Assembly (NCBI GenBank): GCA_035471625.1
Contig: DATIPT010000167.1
Location: 4,636 to 68,635 of the forward strand
Direction of reading: 5' to 3'
DNA length: 64,000 nt
Source: DATEVL01 sp035471625
Lineage (GTDB): Bacteria; Chloroflexota; Anaerolineae; Anaerolineales; E44-bin32
The notes beneath the pieces are model-generated. The model saw only the letters and a program-made list of their open reading frames with translations. It was not told where the DNA came from and made no database searches. This document shows, one piece after another, positions 50,842-59,807 of this stretch. Both the position numbers and the translations under genes were made by a program. Each line of letters begins with the position of its first letter. The first letter of the stretch is position 1.

Positions 50842-53312
50842 CAGCTGATATCTCCCTTCTCGGTGAGGGTGAAGGCTTGCAGCGTCCGCCGCAGTGCAGC
50901 ATGCTCGGGCAGCTCCAGGCCGGGGTCGGCGTCGAGGAGGCGGCTGGCCTCGCGCCGGGCCCGCTCGATCAGGCGAACGTCCGTCAGCCGCGCCATTTGC
51001 AGGTCGGCGAAACCCGATTGACGCGACCCCAGGAACTCCCCCGGCCCGCGCTGTTCCAGGTCCATCTCGGCGAGTTTGAACCCATCCCCGGTCGACTCCA
51101 TGGCGCGCAGCCGCTCGTTTTCCGTTTCGTTGTCCGCGTCGGGGATGAGCAGGCAGTAGGATGGATGCTCCCCGCGGCCAACACGGCCGCGGAACTGGTG
51201 GAGCTGGGCCAGCCCGAAGCGGTTGGCGCCCTCGATCAGCATGACCGTGGCGTTCGGCACGTCGACGCCGACCTCGACGACAGATGTCGAGACGAGGATC
51301 TGGGTCTCCCCGCGCCGGAAGGCGTCCATGACGGTCTCCTTTTCATCGCCGCTCATGCGCCCGTGGAGCAAACCGACGGCGAGGCCGGGGAAGACCTCTT
51401 TCTGCAGACGGCTCTGTTCCTCGACGGCGGCTCGCGCCGCCACCTTCTCGGATTCTTCCACCAGCGGGTAGATGAAGAAGGCCTGGTGCTCGGCCTCGAT
51501 CTGGGACTCGACGAACCGGTAGGCGCGCGATCGTTCCACCGGAAGGAGGACACGCGTTTCGATCGGTTGCCGGCCGGGCGGCATCTCATCCAGCACGGTC
51601 AGGTCCAAGTCGCCGAAGACCGTCAGGGCGAGCGACCGCGGGATCGGCGTGGCCGTCATCACCAGCAAGTGCGGGTTGTCGCCCTTGGCGCGCAGCGCGG
51701 CGCGTTGCTCGACCCCGAAGCGGTGTTGCTCGTCGATGACGGCCAGCGCCAGGCGCTGGAATTGGACCGGTTCTTCAAGAAGGGCGTGGGTGCCGACGAC
51801 GATCGGGATCGACCCGTCCCCGAGGCCCTGGCGGATCTCGACTTTCTCGCTTTCCGGTGTGGCGCCCAGAAGGAGACGGATCCCCTCGGGCCGTAGGTCA
51901 CCGGCGGCTCCCAGGAGGTCGCGCAGGGTGCGGTGGTGTTGTTCGGCCAGGATGCTGGTGGGAGCCAGGATCGCCACCTGACCGCCGCCCGCGACGACGA
52001 TCCCGGCTGCCGCCGCAGCGACGACGGTCTTGCCGGAGCCGACATCCCCCTGCAGCAGCCGATTCATCGGCCGACCGGCCGCCAGATCGTGGCGCAGATC
52101 CTCGAGGGCGTGGTTCTGGGCGGCGGTCAGGGCGTATGGCAGCCCTCGCCGGAAGCGTTCGATCCACGTTTCGTCCACGGTGTACGCGGCGGCTTTCAAG
52201 GCCGCCCACTCCCGCTTCTGACGCATCACCCCCAATTGCAGGAGCAGCATCTCTTCGAACGCCAGGCGGTCCTGACCGCGGCGGAGCTTCTCCCAACTGT
52301 CGGGAAAGTGGACTTGTTCAATCGCTTCGGCAACCGGCACCAGGTCATTGCGCTGCAAGACGTCGGGGGGCAGAGGGTCGGGGAGTTGCGGCGCTAGGCG
52401 CCGGACGACGGAATTCATCACCCGGCGCATCCAACGGGCGGTCACACCGGCCGTCAACGAATAGATCGGGACGATCCGACTGGTGTGCAATTGCTGACGA
52501 TCGAGGGGTTCCCACTCCGGTGCGTTCATCGTCAGCCGGCCAAGATACTGGTCGACGCGACCGGACAGGGCGACGGCTTCGCCCGGCCGCAACTGCTGGG
52601 CGATCCAGGGCTGGTTGAACCACGTCACTCGCAGCGAGCCGGATCCGTCGCTGACGACCGCTTCGACGATCTTCATCCTGCCACCGCGAGTCGTCCGTAC
52701 CTGGATCTCGTCGATGGTTCCCAGGACGGTGACCTCTTCGCCGTACCAGAGGCGGTTGATCGTCTTGAGTTCGCTGTAGTCCACGTAGCGGCGAGGAAGA
52801 AACCACAACAGGTCGCCGAGCGTCTCGAGGTCCAGGCGACTGAGGGTCTTGGCGGACTTGGGGCCGATCCCGGGGATCGAGGTCAGCGGTGCGTCGAGAG
52901 CCGGGGGCGGCTGGGTCGGCGTTCGCCGGGGTGGGCTCCCCGCCGATTTCGGCGCGGTTCCACCGTCGGCGGCGGTCTTCGGTACGGCCTCGGCTTGGCC
53001 CTCGGTGGGGATGGGCGCCTCGGGCGAAGGTGCCGCAGGAGCGGCTGGAGCGCTTCCTTCGGGGAGTCCTGTGAGGTCCGTTCGCAAGGCCTCCAATCGG
53101 CTCCTTCGGTCTTCGGAAGGGAGATCCCCATACCCCTCGAGGCTCGACTTCACGGAGAGGATCGTCGCTTCGGGGACATGTTGCTGGCGCGCCTCGGCTT
53201 CCCAAGACGGGACCATCTGGGCCAGTCCGCCCATGACGGCGCGGTCGTCGTGGCCGCGTGAAGCTTCCAAGTCGATGATCTTGATGACCCGTTCGATGGC
53301 CGGGAACGGCAT
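50841..53312 (-). CDS. recG: ATP-dependent DNA helicase RecG
   Basis: RecG remodels stalled forks and Holliday junctions. The 823 residues include the wedge/OB region (TSIPGIGPKSAKTLSRLDLETLGDLLWFLPRRYVDYS), the helicase core with Walker A LLQGDVGSGKTVVAA and DEQHRFG box, and the RecG tail motif QFRGRVGRGEHPSYCLL. It is longer than the usual 680-700 residues because of about 135 N-terminal residues, of which some 45 are a Pro/Ala-rich linker. It follows the second DegV gene by 10 nt. Confidence 0.97.
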   Translation of the reverse strand: MPFPAIERVIKIIDLEASRGHDDRAVMGGLAQMVPSWEAEARQQHVPEATILSVKSSLEGYGDLPSEDRRSRLEALRTDLTGLPEGSAPAAPAAPSPEAPIPTEGQAEAVPKTAADGGTAPKSAGSPPRRTPTQPPPALDAPLTSIPGIGPKSAKTLSRLDLETLGDLLWFLPRRYVDYSELKTINRLWYGEEVTVLGTIDEIQVRTTRGGRMKIVEAVVSDGSGSLRVTWFNQPWIAQQLRPGEAVALSGRVDQYLGRLTMNAPEWEPLDRQQLHTSRIVPIYSLTAGVTARWMRRVMNSVVRRLAPQLPDPLPPDVLQRNDLVPVAEAIEQVHFPDSWEKLRRGQDRLAFEEMLLLQLGVMRQKREWAALKAAAYTVDETWIERFRRGLPYALTAAQNHALEDLRHDLAAGRPMNRLLQGDVGSGKTVVAAAAAGIVVAGGGQVAILAPTSILAEQHHRTLRDLLGAAGDLRPEGIRLLLGATPESEKVEIRQGLGDGSIPIVVGTHALLEEPVQFQRLALAVIDEQHRFGVEQRAALRAKGDNPHLLVMTATPIPRSLALTVFGDLDLTVLDEMPPGRQPIETRVLLPVERSRAYRFVESQIEAEHQAFFIYPLVEESEKVAARAAVEEQSRLQKEVFPGLAVGLLHGRMSGDEKETVMDAFRRGETQILVSTSVVEVGVDVPNATVMLIEGANRFGLAQLHQFRGRVGRGEHPSYCLLIPDADNETENERLRAMESTGDGFKLAEMDLEQRGPGEFLGSRQSGFADLQMARLTDVRLIERARREASRLLDADPGLELPEHAALRRTLQAFTLTEKGDIS

Positions 53313-53322
53313 GCGCTGGCCT

Positions 53323-54180
53323 CTATCTACCGGTGTCGCTCAGGACTCCGACGAGCCCGAGAGAGTTCGGGCCTACATGAGCCCCGATGACCGTCGTCAC
53401 GTCAACAACGTGCGGTCCTTCGCTCTTCAATTGAGGATGCAGGTTCGCCGCGAGCTCGAAGGCATCGTGTTCGGCGGCGGAGTGCAAGACGCCGAGATGC
53501 TGGAGCGGTCCCCAGGCCTTGGCGCGCTGGACGAGCGCCTCGATCGCTCTTCGGCGGGTTCGGACTTGCGCCAACCGGTGGATGGCCCCGGTCTTCAATT
53601 CCACCAGGAGCCGAATATGGAGCAGGGAACTAAGGCTCGATCGAAGCCAGTCCACCCGGCCGCCGCGTCGAAGGTACTCCAGGTTGTCGATCATCGCCAG
53701 TGTCCGGACGCGTTCTCGAACGCTGGCCGCAGCCGCGATCACCTGTGCGAGCGAAAGCCCCTGGGCCGCCGCCCGCGCGGCCCCGAGCGCCTGGAAGCCG
53801 ATACCCAGGGAAACTTGCCCGCTGTCGACGACATGGACACGGTCCTCGAAGGAACGGGCAGCCAGGCGGGCAAGCTCGGCGATCCCGCTCAGTTGGCTGG
53901 CGACGTGAATGGATACGACATCGCGCGCGCCTAGCTCCAGGGCAGAACGATAGGCCGCCAGGAAGGCTTCCAGAGGGGGCGAAGCAGTCGTCGGGGGAGT
54001 CCGCATCTCTGGCATGCGTTGGTAGAACGCTGCTCGCGAGAGCCCGGCGCCATCCTCGTAGCCGACGTCGTCGACAATCAGGATCGCCGGGATCACCAGG
54101 ATCCTGTTCTCTTCGGCGATGCTCCGGGGGATGTCGGCCGTGCTGTCCGTGACGACGGCCGTGGTTCGAGCCCCACTCAC
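53323..54180 (-). CDS. DegV/FakB-family fatty-acid-binding protein 2
   Basis: DegV proteins (FakB) present bound fatty acids to the kinase FakA. The 285 residues open with VVTDSTADIPRSIAEENRILVIP and contain SPPLEAFLAAYRSAL, VSIHVASQLSG, VVDSGQVSLGIGFQALGAARAA and LEYLRRGGRVDWLRS, all DegV hallmarks. The ATG overlaps the stop of the upstream DegV gene (4 nt). The two paralogues differ widely, as expected for fatty-acid chain or saturation specificity (inference). Confidence 0.93.
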   Translation of the reverse strand: MSGARTTAVVTDSTADIPRSIAEENRILVIPAILIVDDVGYEDGAGLSRAAFYQRMPEMRTPPTTASPPLEAFLAAYRSALELGARDVVSIHVASQLSGIAELARLAARSFEDRVHVVDSGQVSLGIGFQALGAARAAAQGLSLAQVIAAAASVRERVRTLAMIDNLEYLRRGGRVDWLRSSLSSLLHIRLLVELKTGAIHRLAQVRTRRRAIEALVQRAKAWGPLQHLGVLHSAAEHDAFELAANLHPQLKSEGPHVVDVTTVIGAHVGPNSLGLVGVLSDTGR

Positions 54181-55040
54181 TTGCGGTTCCCTTCTCGCTC
54201 CAGCGCAATGATCCCCGTGGTATTCGGGCCGAAGTAGGTCGCCATCGAGGGCCCAAGGCCGGTGAGCGTGATCGGCGTGGTCGGGTGAAGCGTCCGGAGA
54301 CGTTCGAGGATCTGTCGGGACTCCTCGGAAGCGTCGGGAATGCCCTGGAGCACGGCCAGGTGCTCGAGATCAGAGAACTCGCTGACGAACTCAAGGATCT
54401 TCTCGACCGCTCGGGGGCGCGAGCGGACCTTCTCCATCGGGACGAGTTTGCCATCTTCCATGGTCAGAAAAGGAAGCACGCCGAGCATGTTTCCCAGGAG
54501 GGCCTGCGAGCGCGTCACCAGACCTCGACGCTCGATGTAGGTCAGATCGGCGACGAAGGCGACCAGATACAGGCGAGGCACCATGCCGCGCACGATCCGG
54601 ACGACTTCGTCGAGATCGGCACCGTTCTCGGCAGCTCGAACGGCCGCCTCCACGAGAAGACCGAGGCCACCCGAGATGGTCTGCGAGTCGATCACATGGA
54701 TGGCGCAGCGGCCGAGAAACGGCTGACTGGCGGTTGTGGCGTTGGCGACGGTCGGATTGAGGTGGGCGGAGGCGTGGATGGCGACGATCTGGTCTGTCTC
54801 CAAGGCCAGGCGGCCGAAGGTCTCGGCCAGGCGCTCCGGAGATGGAGGCTCCGCCAGAGGGAAACCCTGGCATTCGTCGAACAGCGCCTGGGCGGCGAGG
54901 GTCTCGTCGCGGGGATCTTCCTCCAGGGCGGCGTACCCGCAGCGGAGGGTCATCGGCGCGATCGCCACGGAGTGGCTGTCGAGGAAGCCCGGCGTGGCGA
55001 ACCGAACCGTGCTGTCGGTGACGATCCGGACGCGGTTCAC
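54177..55040 (-). CDS. DegV/FakB-family fatty-acid-binding protein 1
   Basis: This is the first of two tandem DegV proteins (287 residues). It opens VRIVTDSTVRFATPGFLDSHSVAIAPMTLRCG. Later segments include SPERLAETFGRLA, VAIHASAHLNPTVANA, VIDSQTISGGLGLLVEAAVRA and LTYIERRGLVTRSQALLG. It begins 2 nt after fakA, which supports a FakA-FakB unit. Confidence 0.93.
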   Translation of the reverse strand: MNRVRIVTDSTVRFATPGFLDSHSVAIAPMTLRCGYAALEEDPRDETLAAQALFDECQGFPLAEPPSPERLAETFGRLALETDQIVAIHASAHLNPTVANATTASQPFLGRCAIHVIDSQTISGGLGLLVEAAVRAAENGADLDEVVRIVRGMVPRLYLVAFVADLTYIERRGLVTRSQALLGNMLGVLPFLTMEDGKLVPMEKVRSRPRAVEKILEFVSEFSDLEHLAVLQGIPDASEESRQILERLRTLHPTTPITLTGLGPSMATYFGPNTTGIIALEREGNRK

Positions 55041-55042
55041 GG

Positions 55043-56725
55043 CTACTCGATCGAGAGGAGGAGGGGGTAGTGGGGCTGGCCCCCTGAATGGGATTCGATC
55101 TCGAGGGAAGGATAGGCCCTGAGGATGGACTCCGTCAGCTGGGTGGCCAGCGCGTCGGGGAGATCGGCGCCGGTGTACAGAGTCAGCAGTTCCGCCTCGG
55201 AAGCCGCCGCGGCTTCGAGAAGACGCAGCGTGGCTTCTTCCAGGGTGTCGCCCGAGACCGCCAAACGCCCGTCGAGCAAGCCGAGGATCTGGCCCTCCTG
55301 GACGGCAACCCCATCGATCTCGACCGATCGGGTCGCCGTCGTTAGTTCCCCGGTCCGGATCCCCAGCCGGGACCGGTCCATCGCCGCCACCAGCGCCTCC
55401 GGATCGGCCAGACGGTCGTAGGGCAACATCGCCGCAAGACCTTGAGGAACCGAGTTCGTCGCCACGACGAAGATCTCCTTTTCGACCAGGCCAACGGCTT
55501 GCTGGGCGGTCAGCACGATGTTCTTGTTGTTGGGCAGGATGATGACCCGGCGGGCCGGGATGGATTCGATCGCCTCGACGAGTTCCTGGGCGCTTGGGTT
55601 CATCGTCTGTCCGCCCTCGACGATGGCCGCCACGCCCAGGCTGGCGAAGAGTCGGGAGAGGCCTTTGGCCGGGCTGACCGCGACCACGGCAACGTCGTCC
55701 GGTCCGACCTTGGGAAACTCGACCGGCGCCGAAGCCGGGCGTCCCGCCTGGACCATCAGGTTCTCAACCCGGTACTCAACCACCGTTCCCAAGTTGCGAA
55801 TGTACTCGACAGGCGCGCCCTCGGTCTGATCGGGGACATGAATGTGCATCCGGTAGAGGCCGTCGCCCTCGGCAATCTGGATCGAAGTTCCCATCCCTTC
55901 GAGGGCCTGGTGGAAGTCGGCCAGATTGAACCTGGAATCCGGCCTGAAGTCGACGACAACCTCCCAATCCTGGCCGGGCTCGATGATTTCCTCGAGGGCG
56001 GCGAGCTGGATCGAGTCGAGCGGCGGGAGCTGATCCAGAGCCTGATCCAGGGGCAGGCGATACGCAGCCCGGAGCATCCCGTCGAGAATGAAGTAGAGCC
56101 CCTTGCCACCTGAGTCCACGACACCGGCCTCGCGCAGGACCGGAAGCAGGTCGGGCGTGCGCCGAACCGACTCATCGGCTGCGTGCACCGCGCGCTCGAG
56201 GACCTCCAGGCCGGAGATCGTGCCATTCTCGACGGCCGCCTGGGCGGCTGCCGCAATATCCTTCGAGACGGTCAGGATCGTCCCTTCCACCGGCCGGACA
56301 ACCCCGCGATAGGCCGTGTCCCGCGCTTCGGCCAAGGCCAGGGCGATCCCGGGGCCGTCGACATCATCCATCCCTTCGAGGGCGCGGGCGAACCCGCGCC
56401 AGAGCTGGGAGAGGATGACTCCTGAGTTCCCGCGGGCGCCCATCAGGGCGCCATGGGCAAGCGAGTGGGCGATCGAGCCGACGCCCGAGTCGGGGTTCTT
56501 CGAGACCTCTTCCCAGGCCGATTGCATCGTCAGGACCATGTTGGTCCCGGTGTCGCCGTCGGGGATCGGGAAGACGTTCAAGGCGTTGACGATCTGCTGG
56601 TTGGCCCGCAGCCAACTCAGGGAATACTGCGTGAGCCGGCGCAGGATTCCCCCGTCCAAGGCCCGGTAGCGCTCCAGCAGGCGGACTCGGATCGCGGCTT
56701 TGGCGGCGGGAAGCGTGTCGGTCAT
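55043..56725 (-). CDS. fakA: fatty acid kinase FakA (DAK2/DhaL domain)
   Basis: FakA phosphorylates FakB-bound exogenous fatty acids to acyl-phosphates for phospholipid synthesis. The 560-residue protein has an N-terminal DhaL-type kinase domain with the nucleotide/Mg motif NVFPIPDGDTGTNM near residue 47, and HGALMGARGNSGVILSQLWRGF. Middle and C-terminal DAK-type regions follow (PTDGGKG-like DSGGKGLYFILDG; IILPNNKNIVLTAQQAV). The ATG at 56725 fits the family start; the open upstream frame is a shadow of asp23. It is 7 nt downstream of asp23. Confidence 0.95.
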   Translation of the reverse strand: MTDTLPAAKAAIRVRLLERYRALDGGILRRLTQYSLSWLRANQQIVNALNVFPIPDGDTGTNMVLTMQSAWEEVSKNPDSGVGSIAHSLAHGALMGARGNSGVILSQLWRGFARALEGMDDVDGPGIALALAEARDTAYRGVVRPVEGTILTVSKDIAAAAQAAVENGTISGLEVLERAVHAADESVRRTPDLLPVLREAGVVDSGGKGLYFILDGMLRAAYRLPLDQALDQLPPLDSIQLAALEEIIEPGQDWEVVVDFRPDSRFNLADFHQALEGMGTSIQIAEGDGLYRMHIHVPDQTEGAPVEYIRNLGTVVEYRVENLMVQAGRPASAPVEFPKVGPDDVAVVAVSPAKGLSRLFASLGVAAIVEGGQTMNPSAQELVEAIESIPARRVIILPNNKNIVLTAQQAVGLVEKEIFVVATNSVPQGLAAMLPYDRLADPEALVAAMDRSRLGIRTGELTTATRSVEIDGVAVQEGQILGLLDGRLAVSGDTLEEATLRLLEAAAASEAELLTLYTGADLPDALATQLTESILRAYPSLEIESHSGGQPHYPLLLSIE

Positions 56726-56732
56726 TGCAGAG

Positions 56733-57089
56733 TCAGTCGACGTTGCTGACGCGGAGATCCTGGACGTGGACGTTGACCTCGGCCACCGGCATCCCCAGCA
56801 TATGCTCGACCTGGTACCGAATGCTGTTGGCGACGCTGTTGGCCACCGCGGAGACCCGCGTGCCGTATTCCACGATGACGTAGGCGTCGATCTGGATCGC
56901 CTCGGCCTCGGCGTGGACATCGATCCCGCGGTGGGGATCACGGACAAGCATCTGGCCGATCCCGTCGGCGAAGCTGCGTGAACTCATCCCGACGACGCCA
57001 TACGTCCCCAGCGCAGCCCGGCTTGCGATCGTGGCGATCGCCTGCGTCGAGACGGTGATCCGGCCGTGGGCAGCGTTCTCGGTCGTCAT
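56733..57089 (-). CDS. Asp23/Gls24-family envelope stress protein
   Basis: This 118-residue Asp23 protein has the family segments GRITVSTQAIATIASRAALGTYGVVGM, VDVHAEAE-like beta strands (DAYVIVEYGTRVSAVANSVANSI) and the end VNVHVQDLRVS. Such proteins sit at the membrane in firmicutes and very commonly precede fakA; their exact role is unclear. It is the first gene of a seven-gene operon that ends at the SepIVA-like gene and diverges from rpmB. Confidence 0.94.
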   Translation of the reverse strand: MTTENAAHGRITVSTQAIATIASRAALGTYGVVGMSSRSFADGIGQMLVRDPHRGIDVHAEAEAIQIDAYVIVEYGTRVSAVANSVANSIRYQVEHMLGMPVAEVNVHVQDLRVSNVD

Positions 57090-57132
57090 GCTCGGGTCTC
57101 CGGAGGGCGCCCTGGAAGGGGCCCCTCAAGTG

Positions 57133-57141
57133 TGGTATGAT
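57133..57141 (+). promoter_or_regulatory. extended -10 promoter of rpmB
   Basis: TGG-TATGAT is an extended -10 with a 44-nt gap to the ATG. No matching -35 is seen. A purine-rich GGAAAGGAAA stands in the leader as the ribosome site. Confidence 0.5.
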
Positions 57142-57185
57142 GCGCCCCGCTCAAGACAACCAGGCTTGGAAAGGAAACCCGGTCG

Positions 57186-57365
57186 ATGGCGAAGTGCGCG
57201 CACTGCGGAAAGACGACAACCTTCGGACACAACCGAAGCTTTTCCATGAGGGCCACGCGGCGCAAGTTCTCTCCGAACCTCCAGCGGGTGCGGGTCGTTG
57301 AAGACGGTCGGTCGGTCCAGCGGACGCTTTGTGCCAAGTGCATCAAGCGTCTCAGCCGGATCTGA
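57186..57365 (+). CDS. rpmB: 50S ribosomal protein L28
   Basis: A 59-residue L28 reads MAKCAHCGKTTTFGHNRSFS and ends with CAKCIKRLSRI. Segments GHNRSFSMRATRRKFSPNLQRVRV are the typical L28 core. Two CxxC pairs (Cys4/Cys7 and Cys49/Cys52) mark the zinc-binding form of L28. The gene is shorter than most gene finders' minimum but has a clear promoter and terminator of its own, so it is monocistronic. Confidence 0.96.
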   Translation: MAKCAHCGKTTTFGHNRSFSMRATRRKFSPNLQRVRVVEDGRSVQRTLCAKCIKRLSRI

Positions 57366-57389
57366 TCGTCGCGCCCCTTCCGAACCCAC

Positions 57390-57424
57390 CGGGCCGCCGC
57401 GAGGCGGCCCGTCTTCTTTCTTCT
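57390..57424 (+). terminator. intrinsic terminator of rpmB
   Basis: A 9-bp perfect stem, CGGGCCGCC with GGCGGCCCG, closes a GCGA tetraloop and is followed by TCTTCTTTCTTCT. It is the best-formed intrinsic terminator in the window. It has no T-tract on the other strand, so it does not serve rpe. Confidence 0.9.
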
Positions 57425-57425
57425 G

Positions 57426-58106
57426 TCATCCGGCGGGTGCCGGCTCCACCGCCTGCCGCAGCGCCCGAAGGCCCCCGGCGATCCCATCCGGGTGACGAAA
57501 GATCGCCTGAGCCGCCACGAAGACGTCCGCTCCCGATTCCGCAGCCTGCGTTCCCGTGTTCGCGTCGATCCCGCCGTCGACCTGCAGGCGAGCCGCCGAC
57601 CCGGCGGCATCGAGCATGTGCCGGACTCGACGGACTTTGTCGAGGCACGCTGGAAGGAACGCCTGCCCGGAGTACCCCGGATTGACCGTCATCACCAACA
57701 CCAGGTCGACCTCGTTCAAGACCTCGGCTACCGCCACCGGCGGCGTCGCCGGATTGATCGCCACGCCGGCCCGCAACCCCAGGCCCCGGATCGCCTGGAG
57801 GGCACGGTGCAGGTGCGCCGTGGCTTCGACGTGGACTGTCAGGGAGTCAGCTCCGGCCTCGGCGAACGCAGGGAACAAGGCTTCCGGCCGCTCGACCATC
57901 AGATGGACGTCCAGGGGGAGGGTGGTTGCTCTCCGGCAGGCCTCGACAATCACCGGCCCCATCGTCAGATTGGGCACTAAGTGGCCATCCATCACGTCAA
58001 TATGGATCCAGTCGGCTCCGCCCTCGGCGGCAACCCGGATCTCGTCGCCCAGCCGGGCAAAATCGGCCGCCAGGATCGATGCGGATAGGATCGGGGACGT
58101 AGCCAT
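57426..58106 (-). CDS. rpe: ribulose-phosphate 3-epimerase
   Basis: Rpe interconverts ribulose-5-phosphate and xylulose-5-phosphate. The 226 residues form a TIM barrel with ILSASILAADFARLGDEI, the metal-binding WIHIDVMDGHLVPNLTMGP, DVHLMVERPE, TVHVEA, VMTVNPGYSGQAFLP and LQVDGGIDANT. The ATG at 58106 is chosen because it matches the family start and lies 11 nt after a good -10. A start at 58136 would fall inside the promoter. Confidence 0.95.
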   Translation of the reverse strand: MATSPILSASILAADFARLGDEIRVAAEGGADWIHIDVMDGHLVPNLTMGPVIVEACRRATTLPLDVHLMVERPEALFPAFAEAGADSLTVHVEATAHLHRALQAIRGLGLRAGVAINPATPPVAVAEVLNEVDLVLVMTVNPGYSGQAFLPACLDKVRRVRHMLDAAGSAARLQVDGGIDANTGTQAAESGADVFVAAQAIFRHPDGIAGGLRALRQAVEPAPAG

Positions 58107-58117
58107 CTGGACACGCA

Positions 58118-58146
58118 ATGATACCGTCGCCGACATTCGTTGACAA
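58118..58146 (-). promoter_or_regulatory. sigma70-type promoter of rpe, near-leaderless
   Basis: On the minus strand TTGTCA (58141-58146) and TATCAT (58118-58123) are spaced by 17 nt. Transcription would begin about 3-4 nt before the rpe ATG. No Shine-Dalgarno is present. Confidence 0.65.
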
Positions 58147-58493
58147 GGAGCAGTGCCCGGCGGGCGGTCTGCGGCACGAATCGGCGGCGGCGCTTGGGCA
58201 CCCAGGCCAGTCCGGGTACACTGGGGGTAGCCGTCCCAGGGCGTTGCCCTGCCATCATCCCGGTGCGCGACTCGGGCCTGATTCCCCTGTAGGCAGCCTG
58301 TAAGGTGGGAGCCGTAACGCTTCGCCGGATACTTGGATGGAGGGGGACGTCTGTCCGGAGGTGGCAGCGCCGCCTCTCCGCATGCCAGGATGCCGCGTGC
58401 CGGATCGTGGGAAAGGGCCGCGGCCCCTGACAGGGACATCGAAAGGACGCGCGGGATGCGCGAGGCAGAAGGTTTGCTCAGAGTGGGGACCGT
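58147..58493. other. 347-nt region without a recognised gene
   Basis: No convincing reading frame is seen on either strand. The sequence is rich in short inverted repeats: AGGGC/GCCCT near 58235, the perfect 12-base palindrome GGGCCGCGGCCC near 58408, and a GCGC/GCGC pair near 58450. It may hold the promoter and leader of the downstream kinase or a small RNA. No known riboswitch or housekeeping RNA was recognised. Confidence 0.4.
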
Positions 58494-59801
58494 GTGGGAC
58501 TCGTTCTGGCCGCTTGGGCGGAGGCGCCGCGCCGGCTGATGGTCTTCCGACCGAAGGCTGCCCCCCGATCCGAGCCTGCGCCCGCTCCCAAGGTCGCCGA
58601 ACTGGAAGCGCGCCTGGACCATCTCCTGTCACTGATCCAGAGGATGGCCGAGCTGACGGCGACCCTGAACTACGAACGCGTTCTGGATCTCTCGCTCGAC
58701 GCCGGCGCCGCCGCCTTGGGGGCGCAGGACGGTCGGTTGATCAGCGCGCTGCTGTTGTTTGAAGCGAATGATTTGACGATCGCCTCATCCCGCGGACTTC
58801 CTGTCGTCGACCAGCGGGCAGTCTTTCCGGCGAACGAAGGCGTCCTCGAGGCCGCCCTGCGCAACGGGGTGATCCAGTTTGCCCAGGAACCGGCGCGTGA
58901 TCCTGAGCTCCGCCGGTTGGCGGCGCTCCACAGCTGTCAGGTCGCGGCGTGCCTACCGTTGGTTGTGGGCCTGGATGCCTTCGGCGTGCTGCTCTTCGCC
59001 CATCCGCGCTCGGACCTCTTCTCTCCAGACCGGTTGGAGCTGCTCGAGGCGGTGTCGCACCAGGCGATCGGGGCCCTCCAGAACGCCAAGCTCTATCAGA
59101 ACCTGGTCCAGGAGAAGGAACGTATCTCTGAGGTGCATGAGGAGGCCCGTCGGAAACTGGCGCGAGACCTCCACGACGGCCCGACTCAGTCAATCTCGGC
59201 GATCGCGATGCGCGTCAATTTTGCCCGGCGCCTGATCGAGCGCGATGTCAAGGCGGCGGCCGATGAACTCTTCAAGATCGAAGAGCTTGCCCGGCGGACG
59301 ACGAAGGAGATCCGGCAAATGCTGTTTACCCTGCGTCCGCTGGTGCTCGAATCGCAGGGCTTGGTCAGCGCCTTCGAACAGCTTGCCGCCAAGATGAAGG
59401 AGACGTACAGCCAGGAGGTTCTGGTCGAGGCCGAACCCGACGTGGCCGCCGACATGGAGCTTGGCAAGCAAGGGGTCGTGTTCTTCATCGCCGAAGAAGC
59501 CGTCAACAACGCCCGCAAACACGCCAAGGCCGACCACATCTGGATCCGGTTGCGCCGGGAGGGCGACCTTTTCCAGATGGAGATCGAGGACGACGGCGTC
59601 GGGTTTGATCTGGGAGCGGTCGAGTCCGACTATGAGGCGCGCGGCTCGCTGGGGATGGTCAACCTGCGCGAGCGCACCGAGCTCGTCAGCGGCGTCATTC
59701 GGATCCACTCCACTCCTGGGAAGGGTACTCGGATCACTCTGACCGTCCCACTGACGGTGACGGCGGCTGAGAGGCTGCACCAGAACGGCTTTGTGGGGTG
59801 A
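58494..59801 (+). CDS. cytosolic GAF-domain histidine kinase (NarL-partner type)
   Basis: The 435-residue protein has a short coiled coil (residues 33-55) and a GAF domain (about 55-200). A HisKA_3 dimerisation domain follows with the phospho-acceptor His in RKLARDLHDGPTQSISAIAM, then an HATPase domain with N-box EEAVNNARKHAKA and GSLGMVNLRERTELVSG. No membrane helix is seen. The start is GTG 58494, or ATG 58539 fifteen codons later. No response-regulator gene is adjacent. The LuxR-type protein at 14.9 kb lacks the acceptor Asp and is a poor partner. Confidence 0.9.
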   Translation: MGLVLAAWAEAPRRLMVFRPKAAPRSEPAPAPKVAELEARLDHLLSLIQRMAELTATLNYERVLDLSLDAGAAALGAQDGRLISALLLFEANDLTIASSRGLPVVDQRAVFPANEGVLEAALRNGVIQFAQEPARDPELRRLAALHSCQVAACLPLVVGLDAFGVLLFAHPRSDLFSPDRLELLEAVSHQAIGALQNAKLYQNLVQEKERISEVHEEARRKLARDLHDGPTQSISAIAMRVNFARRLIERDVKAAADELFKIEELARRTTKEIRQMLFTLRPLVLESQGLVSAFEQLAAKMKETYSQEVLVEAEPDVAADMELGKQGVVFFIAEEAVNNARKHAKADHIWIRLRREGDLFQMEIEDDGVGFDLGAVESDYEARGSLGMVNLRERTELVSGVIRIHSTPGKGTRITLTVPLTVTAAERLHQNGFVG

Positions 59802-59807
59802 GTCCCA

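Noticed and set aside
58147..58493. Cobalamin or other riboswitch, RNase P RNA or tmRNA
   Set aside because: Short stretches recall parts of such RNAs (for example a GCCAGGATGCC segment), but the required conserved cores are not present in order on either strand.
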